DNA of 64,000 nt from Colwellia ponticola (GTDB lineage Bacteria > Pseudomonadota > Gammaproteobacteria > Enterobacterales > Alteromonadaceae). The DNA lies in NCBI RefSeq assembly GCF_005885605.1, contig NZ_SZVP01000001.1:558001-622000 (forward strand), given 5' to 3'. Of the stretch, positions 29,133-38,373 are shown piece after piece. The first letter of the stretch is position 1. The number at the start of each line of letters is the position of its first letter. The notes beneath the pieces were generated by a model. That model was not told the origin of the DNA. It did not search any database and was given only the letters and a program-made list of their open reading frames with translations. The position numbers were made by a program, and so were the translations under genes.

Positions 29133-29570
29133 AGTATAATTAACAGTATTGATCATTTCGTTTTGAATAAGCATTGCTGAGTGAGCAAGCAAGGCGCGTA
29201 AAGCCATCCATGGCCCTCAACACCAGCATCCCTGCTACATAGTGTAATTAACACTGCCGATTTACATAAGCATTATTGAGCGAGCAAGCAAGACACGTAA
29301 AACCACACATATTGATGCCGCTCAACACCAACATCCTCGCTGCATAGTATAATTAACACTGCCGATTTACATAAGCATTGTTGAATGAACAAGCAAGACA
29401 CGTAAAACCATCCATGGTGCTCAACACCAGCATCCCTGCTGGTGATGCTTGCTTTTATCACTTCAATAACACTTATTGTTGATTATTTCAGTGCCAATTG
29501 CTTTATCACTCCGTAATGTGATGAGTATTAACACTGCCGATTTACATAAGCATTGTTGAGTAAACAACAC
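29130..29570. repeat. Tandem repeat array (105-108-bp units) upstream of gspH
   Basis: The motif TTAACACTGCCGATTTACAT occurs at 29248, 29353 and 29528, with a diverged form at 29140 (TTAACAGT). This gives unit spacings of 108, 105 and 175 bp, the last enlarged by unrelated sequence. Each full unit carries CATAGTATAATTAAC, AGCAAGCAAGACACGTAAA and CTCAACACCAGCATCC-like blocks in the same order. The first unit covers the gspH start codon. Adjacent units differ at a number of positions, so the array is not recent throughout. There is no spacer/repeat pattern of a CRISPR. Confidence 0.9.
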
Positions 29571-29590
29571 TTATTTTATTAAAGTTATAT

Positions 29591-29865
29591 ATACCAACTC
29601 TATTAAATTTATTCCCAACTCAGCGCTGTATTAGCGAGCTTAGAACAAGCAAAATTTGTTAAGTATAGTGAGTCTATATTTCATAAATTTTGTGCTGTTA
29701 TCAGTTTGCTAATAAGCGCCCAAGGGCGAGTACCTAATAAAAGGCAAAGGCTTACATGCGGCGTTATTGATTTTAACAAGGGAGTAACCATTCTCTTCAA
29801 TCAATGCCTTGCCTCTAAGCCTTTTAATTCTCGCTGAGTGGGAAATAACTTAATAGATTTGGTAT
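29591..29865. mobile_element. MITE-like element, copy A (gspG-gspH gap)
   Basis: The 275-bp non-coding element has imperfect terminal inverted repeats of about 33 bp (29591-29624 and 29833-29865): ATACCAACTCTATTAA at the left matches the inverse of the right end. The core shares long identical blocks with the element at 42850-43170, such as AGTACCTAATAAAAGGCAAA and CAATCAATGCCTTGCCTCTA. A second, nested inverted repeat lies in the core (AAAGGC...ATTGATT against its inverse). No transposase is encoded. A target-site duplication is not obvious. Confidence 0.8.
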
Positions 29866-29866
29866 T

Positions 29867-29988
29867 AATAATGGTTGAGCTTGCAGCGCTAAGGCATAAT
29901 TTACAGGAAAGAGCACGGAGTTGACGCTAGTCAATGAGTACTTTTGACGCATAAATTAAGCTTTATCGCAAAAAGATTGGCCATTATT
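29867..29988. repeat. 122-bp segment flanked by 8-bp inverted repeats next to gspG
   Basis: AATAATGG at 29867-29874 and CCATTATT at 29981-29988 bound a stretch without an ORF that abuts the MITE-like element on one side and the gspG stop codon on the other. It contains two copies of TTGACGC. It may be a separate small insertion or part of the gspG 3' region. The evidence is limited to the short inverted ends. Confidence 0.35.
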
Positions 29989-30431
29989 TACTGGAAGTCG
30001 CCCAAATTCCAATTACCTATATCATCTTCTGTGCCGGCTTCGCCGTCTGGCCCCACTGAGAACACATCCATTTTACCCTGCTCGCCCGGATTCAATAACA
30101 CATAGTCATTACCCCAAGGATCTTTAGGCAAACGCTTAATATAGCCACCATCAGGAAAACGACGTGGCTCTGGCGCTATATCTGTTTGATCAACTAGCGC
30201 GTCTAAACCTTGCTCAGTAGTTGGGTAATCGTAATTATCCATTTTATATAAACTTAACGAGGTTTCTAATGCGCTCACATCCGATACCGCTTTTTGCATA
30301 TTAGCGCGCTCTTGGCTACCCATTAAGTTAGGTACCACCATGCTGGCTAAAATACCTAAAATAACAATAACCACCATGACTTCAAGTAAGGTGAAACCTT
30401 GTGCTTTTTTCATGTTTGTATTTATATTCAT
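29988..30431 (-). CDS. gspG: Type II secretion system major pseudopilin GspG
   Basis: The 147-residue pseudopilin is processed after Gly12 in [22 protein letters not shown]. The protein carries the GspG hallmarks: YPTTEQGLDALV, the LPKDPWGNDYVLLNPG loop and the C-terminal calcium-site stretch SVGPDGEAGTEDDIGNWNL. It is the main subunit of the pseudopilus that pushes exoproteins through the secretin. It lies 44 bp after gspF. Downstream, about 855 bp of repeat DNA separates it from gspH. Confidence 0.97.
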   Translation of the reverse strand: MNINTNMKKAQGFTLLEVMVVIVILGILASMVVPNLMGSQERANMQKAVSDVSALETSLSLYKMDNYDYPTTEQGLDALVDQTDIAPEPRRFPDGGYIKRLPKDPWGNDYVLLNPGEQGKMDVFSVGPDGEAGTEDDIGNWNLGDFQ

Positions 30432-30475
30432 CGTGCTTTGCTAACCTCTAATAACATTGTGTAAAAAAGTAAAAC

Positions 30476-31723
30476 TTAACCGCCCACTAGGCTATTAAGT
30501 TGTAAAATCGGTTCTAAAATGGCCATAACAATAAAGAGTACCACGCCTGCCATAGCGACCATCAATGCTGGTTCAAAGGCTTTTAACGAGATACTGACTA
30601 AGGCATCAAACTCTCGGTCTTGGTTGTCAGCCGCGCGCCCTAACATATGCTCTAATTGGCCACTTTTTTCGCCACTGGCAATCATGTGCAGCATCATCGG
30701 CGGAAATAACTTAGTTTGTTCTAATGACACGCGTAAACTAGCGCCCTCGCGTACTTTATCGGTAGCGCCTTTGACTTGTTGTTTAATATATAAATTGTCG
30801 AGCACTTCACCTGAAATACGCATACTTTCAAGTAAAGGCACGGCACTTGCGGTTAGAATACTTAAGGTACGAGCAAAACGCGCTGTATTAATGCCTCGGG
30901 CAACCTTACCTATACCTGGTATTTGTAATAAATGTTGATGATAAGCCATTTCCATATCAGGCTTTTTCAATAACTGTACGCACAACAACATCAAAGCAGC
31001 GATAATAAGCACCAGCATTAAACCATAATCACGCAGAAAGTCACTACTGGCAATGAGAAACTGCGTAGTGCCAGGTAAGTTCTCTCCCATGTGCTCAAAC
31101 TGACCAACAATTTTGGGCACCACCGCGGTGAGCAAAATAGTAATAACACCAACAGCCACCACGGTCATGATAAGAGGGTAAACCAGTGCTTGAATAAGCT
31201 GCGAGCGCATTTGTTGACGTTGCTCGGTATAATCTGCCAAGCGATTAAGTACTTTATCAAGGTGACCTGATTTTTCGCCCGCAGCCACCATAGCCCGATA
31301 CAAACGATTAAACGCTTTAGGATATTCTGCCATGCTTTCAGATAAACCATAGCCTTCGGTCACTTTAGTGCGCACGCCCATGATCATACTTTTAATGCGA
31401 TTTTTTTCACATTGCTCAGCCACTGCCAGTAACGATTCTTCTAATGGTAATCCCGACTCAACTAAGGTCGCTAATTGGCGAGTAACGAGCGCTAGCTCTG
31501 CGGCAGAAATTTTACCTGCTTTGCCTTGGCTAAAGCTCGTTGAAAAACCCTTATTATCATGGTCAATTTTATTTTTTCGTTGCGATAGCGTCGAGGTAAC
31601 CACTGTTGGCATTAACCCTTGGTCACGCAATAAACCGCGTACTTGCCTAGGCGTATCGCCTTCGATAACACCCTTTTTTGTTTTACCGCGGCTATCTACC
31701 GCTTGGTATTCAAATGCTGCCAT
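30476..31723 (-). CDS. gspF: Type II secretion system platform protein GspF
   Basis: The 415-residue polytopic inner-membrane protein starts at the ATG at 31723 (MAAFEYQAVDSRGKTKKG, the family start). A longer frame opens with a TTG at 31762 and would add an unusual 13-residue extension. It has two repeated cytoplasmic domains with VAAGEKSGHLD and IASGEKSGQLE, and three membrane helices (about 160-185, 215-235 and 380-405). GspF is the platform that couples GspE ATP hydrolysis to pseudopilus growth. Confidence 0.95.
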   Translation of the reverse strand: MAAFEYQAVDSRGKTKKGVIEGDTPRQVRGLLRDQGLMPTVVTSTLSQRKNKIDHDNKGFSTSFSQGKAGKISAAELALVTRQLATLVESGLPLEESLLAVAEQCEKNRIKSMIMGVRTKVTEGYGLSESMAEYPKAFNRLYRAMVAAGEKSGHLDKVLNRLADYTEQRQQMRSQLIQALVYPLIMTVVAVGVITILLTAVVPKIVGQFEHMGENLPGTTQFLIASSDFLRDYGLMLVLIIAALMLLCVQLLKKPDMEMAYHQHLLQIPGIGKVARGINTARFARTLSILTASAVPLLESMRISGEVLDNLYIKQQVKGATDKVREGASLRVSLEQTKLFPPMMLHMIASGEKSGQLEHMLGRAADNQDREFDALVSISLKAFEPALMVAMAGVVLFIVMAILEPILQLNSLVGG

Positions 31724-31770
31724 AGTTGCTTGTATGCTTATTTTTAGTGATATCTTGCTCAATAAGTGAC

Positions 31771-33300
31771 TTAATCTTCACGGGTTACTCGTAACACTTC
31801 CTCTAACGTAGTTTGACCCAGCATCACTTTATCAAAACCATCTCGGCGGATACTGGCGCTGGCGCGTCGGGCGTATTTTTCAATAACTTGTTCACCCTCA
31901 CCATTATGAATAAGCTCTCGTATATGCTCATCAACCGGCAATAATTCATGAATACCCATACGTCCTCGGTAACCTTTAAAGTTACAGTCACTACAGCCCA
32001 CCGCGCGATAAATCATCGCCTTGTTATGAGCAGGCAAGGCTAATAATTGTCTTTCTTCTTCATCGGGTAGATGGCTTACTCGACAATGTGGGCAAAGGGT
32101 TCTCACTAGGCGCTGCGCCAAAACGCCCAGTAAACTTGACGATAAAAGAAACGGCTCTACGCCCATATCTTCCATGCGTGTTATCGCACCAGCAGCGGTA
32201 TTGGTATGTAAAGTAGATAGCACTAAGTGACCGGTTAAACTTGCTTGCACTGCAATTTGGGCGGTTTCTAAATCTCGAATTTCACCGACCATGACCACAT
32301 CTGGATCTTGACGTAAAATAGCCCGTAAGCCGCGGGCAAAGGTCATATCGACTTTGCTATTGACCTGGGTTTGTCCAATACCTTCAATGGCATATTCTAT
32401 TGGGTCTTCCACCGTTAAAATATTACGCTCTTTTTCATCTATTTGCGTTAAACCCGCATACAAGGTAGTACTTTTACCCGACCCCGTAGGCCCAGTAACC
32501 AGAATAATGCCATGGGGTTTTTCAATCAATGCAGAGAAATTGATCCGATTAGTGTCAGTCATGCCTAATTCTTGTAAATCTAAGCGGGCGGCATTTTTAT
32601 CTAATAAACGTAACACCACGCGCTCGCCATGCCCTGTAGGCATAGTTGACACACGCACATCAACCGCACGACCACCAATACGTAATGAAATACGACCGTC
32701 TTGTGGAATACGTTTTTCGGCGATATCGAGTTTTGCCATAACCTTAATACGCGACACCAGTAATGAAGCAAGCTTGCGATTAGGCTTAAGTACTTCACGC
32801 AAAACACCATCAACCCGAAAACGTATTTGTAAGCTATTTTCAAAAGTCTCAATATGAATATCTGAGGCTCTCTCTTTTATCGCTTCACTGAGCATAGCAT
32901 TGATTAGCTTGATAATGGGCGCATCGTCTTCATTTTCAAGTAAGTCCTCACTTTCAATGAACTCGTCAGCAAGTGAGTATAAATCAACCTCATTACCAAT
33001 ATCTTCCATCATCTGTTGCGCTTCAGAGGAGTCTCTTTGATAAACTTGGGTAAGTAATAATTCGAACGCGGGTAGTGATAAAAAATCAAATGAAAAAGGC
33101 GCTTTAAGTAGGCGGCGAACCTCTAAAATAATGTCAAAGTTAACATCCGCCAAACAATGCAAAATATAATCGCCGCTGTGTTCGTCAATAGACACTAAGA
33201 CACTGTGCCGTTTAGCAAACGAGAATGGTAACAACCACGTACTGCTCGCTTGTATTTGAGCGACTTCCTCAATAACGCTTAATGCGACTGGGTCAGTCAT
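31771..33300 (-). CDS. gspE: Type II secretion system ATPase GspE
   Basis: The 509-residue hexameric ATPase has an N-terminal domain (about 1-150), Walker [16 protein letters not shown] (about 268-282), Asp box, Walker [14 protein letters not shown] and His box STLHTNTA. A zinc site is made of CPHC and CSDC in the C-terminal part (about 400-450). It drives pseudopilus assembly from the cytoplasmic side of GspL. It lies between gspD (2 bp) and gspF and is full length. Confidence 0.97.
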   Translation of the reverse strand: MTDPVALSVIEEVAQIQASSTWLLPFSFAKRHSVLVSIDEHSGDYILHCLADVNFDIILEVRRLLKAPFSFDFLSLPAFELLLTQVYQRDSSEAQQMMEDIGNEVDLYSLADEFIESEDLLENEDDAPIIKLINAMLSEAIKERASDIHIETFENSLQIRFRVDGVLREVLKPNRKLASLLVSRIKVMAKLDIAEKRIPQDGRISLRIGGRAVDVRVSTMPTGHGERVVLRLLDKNAARLDLQELGMTDTNRINFSALIEKPHGIILVTGPTGSGKSTTLYAGLTQIDEKERNILTVEDPIEYAIEGIGQTQVNSKVDMTFARGLRAILRQDPDVVMVGEIRDLETAQIAVQASLTGHLVLSTLHTNTAAGAITRMEDMGVEPFLLSSSLLGVLAQRLVRTLCPHCRVSHLPDEEERQLLALPAHNKAMIYRAVGCSDCNFKGYRGRMGIHELLPVDEHIRELIHNGEGEQVIEKYARRASASIRRDGFDKVMLGQTTLEEVLRVTRED

Positions 33301-33302
33301 TA

Positions 33303-35363
33303 TTATTTATCTTCTGTTACTGTCGGTGGTTTAGGAAGGTCGACATCTTTTTGATTGAGCTTTTGCTGATACTCGTCAAACGACGGCGGCAGCGTTAACT
33401 TGTCTTGCCACTTAGGTAAAATAGGCATATTTTTATTGCTCATTAATGATAAACCTTCCTCACGTTTACGAATTTGATCGGCGCGAATATAATTATACTT
33501 TTCTTCACTTATATCGGTCATTAATGTTGAATCACGGACAATAGTTGCTCGTAAAAACACCATAAGATTACGTTTTCGGGTGCTATTACTGGTTGATTTA
33601 AACAAGTGACCAATAATAGGAATGTCACCTAAAATGGGGACCTTTTGCACGCTTTCTTGTATGTCTTCATCAATTAAACCGCCAAGCACTACCGTATCAC
33701 CACTATCAGCCATGACCGTGGTTTTAATTTCTCTTTTGTTAATTGAAATATCAACACCGGTAGTGCCACTAACCGATGACACCTCTTGTTCAATAATTAA
33801 TTGCACTGCATTACCTTCATTCACTTGCGGTGTAACACGTAATTTAATGCCCACTTCTTGACGGTCAACTGTTTGAAAAGGGTTGGTGTTATTACTGCCC
33901 GTTGCTGAACCGGTAATAATAGGCACTTCTTGACCAACAATAAAATAGGCTTCTTCATTATCTAAGGTAGTGATACTTGGCGTGGCGAGAATATTAGAGT
34001 TAGTGTCACTGCTAACCGCTTGCACAATAGCGCCCCAGTCATTTTTAGCAACGCCAAACATCATGCCACTGACATTACCCAGTACTTGCGCAAGAATACT
34101 GTAATCACCATTTTGATCTGGGTTGACCACGGTATCGCCATTTTCTTTGATAACAGTACTGCCCTTTTCACCTTCGGCAGCTTGTGCACCTGCAGCAATG
34201 GAGGAAAGACTGGCAGGGCCATTGGTAAATTGCGTAAAACCACCCGCCTCGTTATACCACTGAACGCCAAGGCTAACACCGTCGCTTTCAAACACCTCAA
34301 CAATAATCGCTTCAACTAATACTTGCGCGCGGCGCACATCTAACTGACGAATAACCGCTTCTAAAGAGCGCAGCATATCGGGCTGGGCGGTAATGACTAG
34401 GGCATTGGTTGATTCATGCGCCTCAATACTGACTTCACGCGTTTTATTATTACTTGCCCTTGTGGTCGCTACTTTTTCTTCAGAGACAATAGAGTCACTC
34501 ACGCCTTGTAATACTTTAACTAAATCTTCCGCTTTTGAATATTTAAGGTAATACACGCGCGTATTGCCATTGGTTTCTAGCTCGCTATCTAAACGCTTAA
34601 CTAAGCGTGCAACGCGCTCACGGGTTTTAACTTCACCGCTAACAATGACGCTATTAGAGCGGTCATCTGCAACAATTTTAGGAATTAAAAAAGTATCTTG
34701 GCCTGCTTTACCGCTCGACTTATTCATGGCCTCAATAATACGCACTATCTCACCGGCTGAAGCATAATTAAGTTTAATTATTTCAACATCTTGATCTCCG
34801 GCTCTATCAACACGCTCAATAATTTTTACTAGTCGATTAACCGTTGATGCCGTCCCTGTTAACATAATCACGTTAGCCGGGTCGTAATTAACCACGTTCC
34901 CCCCCCCGGCTTGGTCTGATAGTTGGCGAAGCAAGGGGACTAATTCACGGACAGTGACATTTTTAACTTCAACCACTCGGGTGACCATTTCATCACCGAT
35001 GACATTGCTTTTTGCGCCCACCACCGGAATGGCCGCCGTTTTGGCATCTTTATCACGAATAATTTTAACAATGTTATTGTCCATTTCTATTGCGGCGTAG
35101 CCATATACTTCAAGGACATTGAGAAAGAATTGGTAGTATTGTTTTTCAGATAATAAGTCATAACTGCGAACATTGATTTTACCGCGAACATTGGGGTCAA
35201 CGATCATGGTTTTTTTCAAGTTTTTACCGACGATATTAACGAATTCGGTAATTTCAGTGCCTTTAAAATTTGGCGAATATTGCGCGGCACTGGCTTGACC
35301 AACAAAGCATAAGCCATTAAAGACTAACGCTGTCGTTAAAATTAATAAAAACTTTTTCATCAT
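33303..35363 (-). CDS. gspD: Type II secretion system secretin GspD
   Basis: The 686-residue outer-membrane secretin has a signal peptide (about 1-26, cut after ASA). The N0 domain starts [13 protein letters not shown], three KH-like N1-N3 domains follow (about 120-350), and the secretin core has [25 protein letters not shown] and [14 protein letters not shown] (about 345-620). It also has the C-terminal S-domain-like region. It forms the gated exit pore. A Gly/Asn-rich loop containing VINGDT-like sequence in N3/core is variable. The start could be either of two adjacent ATG codons at 35363 and 35360. Confidence 0.97.
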   Translation of the reverse strand: MMKKFLLILTTALVFNGLCFVGQASAAQYSPNFKGTEITEFVNIVGKNLKKTMIVDPNVRGKINVRSYDLLSEKQYYQFFLNVLEVYGYAAIEMDNNIVKIIRDKDAKTAAIPVVGAKSNVIGDEMVTRVVEVKNVTVRELVPLLRQLSDQAGGGNVVNYDPANVIMLTGTASTVNRLVKIIERVDRAGDQDVEIIKLNYASAGEIVRIIEAMNKSSGKAGQDTFLIPKIVADDRSNSVIVSGEVKTRERVARLVKRLDSELETNGNTRVYYLKYSKAEDLVKVLQGVSDSIVSEEKVATTRASNNKTREVSIEAHESTNALVITAQPDMLRSLEAVIRQLDVRRAQVLVEAIIVEVFESDGVSLGVQWYNEAGGFTQFTNGPASLSSIAAGAQAAEGEKGSTVIKENGDTVVNPDQNGDYSILAQVLGNVSGMMFGVAKNDWGAIVQAVSSDTNSNILATPSITTLDNEEAYFIVGQEVPIITGSATGSNNTNPFQTVDRQEVGIKLRVTPQVNEGNAVQLIIEQEVSSVSGTTGVDISINKREIKTTVMADSGDTVVLGGLIDEDIQESVQKVPILGDIPIIGHLFKSTSNSTRKRNLMVFLRATIVRDSTLMTDISEEKYNYIRADQIRKREEGLSLMSNKNMPILPKWQDKLTLPPSFDEYQQKLNQKDVDLPKPPTVTEDK

Positions 35364-35519
35364 TATTACTGTCTCTGCATTGTCACGCTATTAACAAGTA
35401 CATGCTTAAAAGAGCACGTTAAAGCGTGATGGTTATACCAAGTTGATTAAGGGATTACTCTCTCTGTGAGCATTTAATCAAAGCGGTATTACATTAATTA
35501 ATTCGATTAATCGAGCGCA

Positions 35520-36482
35520 TTACTCTACGCTAATCAGTATTTCAGTTAAACTACCTTGACGGTCAACCAACAATGAAATATTACCTGCTTGCTTCATAGC
35601 TGCCATTGCTTGCATTGCTTGGGCAGGAACAATTAAATCGTAGCCATTCATTTCAACCGCAACATCACCGGCTTTTAAACCAGCTTGCTCAAAAAACTGT
35701 GCTTTTTTGCCTGGACGCAAGGTGTAGCCAACAATACTACCTGCTTGGCGTTTAGGTGAAATTTGTAAATAATCGCTTATATTGGCAGGGCTTTTAACCA
35801 GTTCATTGCGCAGTTCTTTTGCGCTAACTGCTAGTCGTTTATTATTACTTTGATCGATAACCTCTGCACCAGCAGATTGGGACGCTACCGCGGAGACGGT
35901 GTTCAGTATCGTTGTTGTATTACTCTTATTGGAGATACCGCGCGCTGGCTGATTATAATCAAAACCATCAAGCATTAAGGTTTCTAATCGCCCAGAGTGC
36001 TTAATGATCACTCTATCCATCAACACTTGCTCTAAATTGGCCCGTGTACCGGTAATAATATCGCCAATACCGTAGGTTTCTTGCTTACCTCGGTGCTCAA
36101 TAATAGCCGCTGCGATAGATTGTTCATCACTGGCAACTAGACCCGACAAAGTTAAATTTAACGAAGTTTCAGGAGCATTAACAACCTCAGTTTTCGCAGA
36201 AGTATCAGCTTCTTCATTGAACTGCCCAAAAAGGTTAAGCGACTGGACTTTACTCACATCGATGGTTTTATTACTATTTTTGCTATTTATTTTTTTTGAG
36301 TAAGCGTTGTTAACGACACTATTATCAGTAGTTTTTGTTGCTGGAATAACTGACCAAGTTATTTTAGCGCTTATATAAGCAATATAAACAATTAATAACG
36401 CCATCACGACTTGTGCCACACGTCGATGAGTGCAATGAGTGAGCAAAGAGGTAACCGCTATCATGTTAGTGGGAAAGGCCAT
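35520..36482 (-). CDS. gspC: Type II secretion system protein GspC
   Basis: The 320-residue bitopic protein has a membrane helix (about 24-45), a homology-region domain (about 85-170, with LNLTLSGLVASDEQSIAAAI and YGIGDII) and a C-terminal PDZ domain (about 230-318, with GYTLRPGKKAQFFEQAGLKAGD). GspC links the inner-membrane platform to GspD and helps select substrates. It is the first gene of the gsp operon. A 230-bp gap separates it from the divergent hslR and should hold the promoter. Confidence 0.95.
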   Translation of the reverse strand: MAFPTNMIAVTSLLTHCTHRRVAQVVMALLIVYIAYISAKITWSVIPATKTTDNSVVNNAYSKKINSKNSNKTIDVSKVQSLNLFGQFNEEADTSAKTEVVNAPETSLNLTLSGLVASDEQSIAAAIIEHRGKQETYGIGDIITGTRANLEQVLMDRVIIKHSGRLETLMLDGFDYNQPARGISNKSNTTTILNTVSAVASQSAGAEVIDQSNNKRLAVSAKELRNELVKSPANISDYLQISPKRQAGSIVGYTLRPGKKAQFFEQAGLKAGDVAVEMNGYDLIVPAQAMQAMAAMKQAGNISLLVDRQGSLTEILISVE

Positions 36483-36712
36483 AACTACTTATTATATTAT
36501 TGAATAATCTAACCATTTATAGCCACAGCCCAATGCTAGATTTGTATTAAGTAAACACGAATGATACTTGAGCGTAAGGTTAGCAACAAGTCATAGCTAA
36601 GATTTTTAAGTACTTTAGGTAAATAAAATCACTTAGGCTAAAAAGAGGAGGTTGTTATACGTATTTTCAGACCAATATCTGTTGTAAAGCTATTACTTAA
36701 GGCAAGTTTATT

Positions 36713-37117
36713 ATGTCAACAAAATCTCCTACGCACAATGACACCATTAGATTAGACAAATGGTTGTGGGCAGCAAGGTTTTATCGCACCCGTGCTATTG
36801 CCAAACAAATGATTGATGGTGGTAAAGTTTTTTATAATGGCCAACGTACTAAGTCAGGTAAAGCCGTATCAATCGGTGATATAATAAAAATAAGACAAGG
36901 CTTTGAAGAAAAATCCATTACTGTTATTGCCTTAGCAGATAAGCGTAGCGATGCTACTTTTGCTCAAACACTCTACCAAGAGAGCCAGCAAAGCATTGAT
37001 ACCCGAGAAAAAAATGCACTAGCGCGTAAGCAAGGTATTTTACTGAGCCCTGCAAGTGATACTAAACCAGACAAAAAACAACGTAGAAAGCTACGTGAAT
37101 TTAAAGAAAGGATCTAA
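36713..37117 (+). CDS. hslR: Heat shock protein 15 (S4-domain RNA-binding protein)
   Basis: The 134-residue protein starts with an S4 RNA-binding domain (about 12-75, with IRLDKWLWAARFYRTRAIAKQ) and ends in a basic tail, RRKLREFKERI. Hsp15 binds free 50S ribosomal subunits that carry nascent chains and helps rescue stalled translation after heat shock. AAGG lies about 9 bases upstream of the ATG. It precedes hslO by 5 bp, so the two form an operon, as in enterobacteria and Shewanella. Confidence 0.95.
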   Translation: MSTKSPTHNDTIRLDKWLWAARFYRTRAIAKQMIDGGKVFYNGQRTKSGKAVSIGDIIKIRQGFEEKSITVIALADKRSDATFAQTLYQESQQSIDTREKNALARKQGILLSPASDTKPDKKQRRKLREFKERI

Positions 37118-37122
37118 CTGCT

Positions 37123-37995
37123 ATGAGTCAATTTAATGAATTAAATCGTTATTTATTTACCGATGCCCATGCCCGTGGCGAACTAGTACAATTAAGCAGT
37201 AGCTTTAAAAGTATTATTAAAAACCATAATTATCCTACGGGTGTTGAGAAGTTATTAGGTGAATTACTATGCGCCACTTGCCTATTAACGGCCACCTTAA
37301 AATTTGAAGGTGATATTACCGTGCAATTGCAAGGCGATGGCCCTGTCGGTTATATGTCAGTAAGTGGTAACAATAACCAACAAATGCGTGGGATTGCTAA
37401 AATGGCAGAAGAGACCACTGCCGATACCCTACAAACATTAATTGGTAAGGGCACTATGATTATCACCATACGCCCTAGCGCCGGAGAAGCATATCAAGGT
37501 GTTGTTGCGTTAGACCAAGAAACACTTGCCGATTGTTTAGCCCATTACTTTGAAGTCTCTGAGCAAATTCCCACTAAAATTTGGTTATTCAGTGACACCC
37601 AGCAGCAGTTAGCAGCTGGCGCTTTAGTGCAATTATTGCCTGATGGTGATGGTAGCGTTGAAAATAAAGAAAAACAGGTGAGTGATTTTGACCATTTATG
37701 TCAGCTTACTAACACCATTAAAAGTGAAGAAATATTTTCGTTAGAGGCACAAGCACTGCTTTATCGTTTATATCACCAAGAGCAAGTGAACATTTTTGAA
37801 CCGCAAAAAGTGAGCTATGTCTGTGGTTGTTCTGCAGATAAATGTTTATCGGCAATAGCACAGATTGAGCCAAGTGAAATAAAAGCATTGTTAGCAGAGC
37901 AAGGTAAAATATCGATTACTTGTGAGTATTGCATTACTACTTATGATTTTGATGAACTGAGTCTAAAAAGTTTCATTTCGAAAGTTAACCATTAA
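37123..37995 (+). CDS. hslO: 33 kDa redox-regulated chaperone Hsp33
   Basis: The 290-residue protein has an N-terminal substrate-binding domain (about 1-180), a linker and a C-terminal zinc switch with CGC (about 234-236) and CEYC (about 267-270), the four cysteines of the Hsp33 redox centre. Oxidation releases zinc and activates the holdase. AGGATC precedes the start closely. It is translated from the same message as hslR. Length and motifs are standard. Confidence 0.97.
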   Translation: MSQFNELNRYLFTDAHARGELVQLSSSFKSIIKNHNYPTGVEKLLGELLCATCLLTATLKFEGDITVQLQGDGPVGYMSVSGNNNQQMRGIAKMAEETTADTLQTLIGKGTMIITIRPSAGEAYQGVVALDQETLADCLAHYFEVSEQIPTKIWLFSDTQQQLAAGALVQLLPDGDGSVENKEKQVSDFDHLCQLTNTIKSEEIFSLEAQALLYRLYHQEQVNIFEPQKVSYVCGCSADKCLSAIAQIEPSEIKALLAEQGKISITCEYCITTYDFDELSLKSFISKVNH

Positions 37996-38373
37996 ATAAA
38001 AAGCCTTAAAAGCGTCTTTTTAGCACTAAAAACACAAATAATTACCTGCCTTAATTATCATTTTAGTTATCATTTATTTCATATGGTGATAATTAAGGAC
38101 TAATTAACATAGTAGTCTACTCCTTTAGCTAGTTGACTTAATCGCATTCTAGCCCAATTACAATGGCATATAAGATAACCATTCATTGTGCTTATAACGA
38201 AAACTTTCACAATAAACTATTTTTTACTTTCGTTTTGCTCGATATTATCCTAAAATAGCCGCGATGAAAACATACTGAAACCTTTCATAAATTCATAATG
38301 CATTTCATTAACCACCTTATCTTACCATTAATGTTAAATTAAAAAATTTGTCATACTTAGGAGTGAATGTGCT
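37996..38373. promoter_or_regulatory. hslO-pckA intergenic region with a 12-bp inverted repeat
   Basis: These 378 bp hold no gene. A perfect inverted repeat, CCTTAATTATCA (38049-38060) and TGATAATTAAGG (38087-38098), encloses 26 bases that contain a further TTATCA half-site. It may be a stem-loop closing the hslRO message or an operator, though it lies well upstream of pckA. AGGAG about 10 bases before 38374 is the pckA ribosome binding site. No clear promoter hexamers were identified. Confidence 0.5.

Noticed and set aside
29273-29461. 62-codon minus-strand ORF in the gspG-gspH gap
   Set aside because: Its peptide is itself a 35-residue repeat that results from translating the 105-bp tandem units; there is no ribosome binding site and the frame stops in the next unit.
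29130-29570. Repeat array considered as a CRISPR
   Set aside because: The units are 105-108 bp long and similar over their whole length with no unique spacers of constant size, and there are no cas genes in the window.
2514-36482. The adjacent MSHA and gsp blocks considered as one new secretion system
   Set aside because: Each block has a complete normal set of its own parts in the usual order, so they are two known machines that are neighbours.
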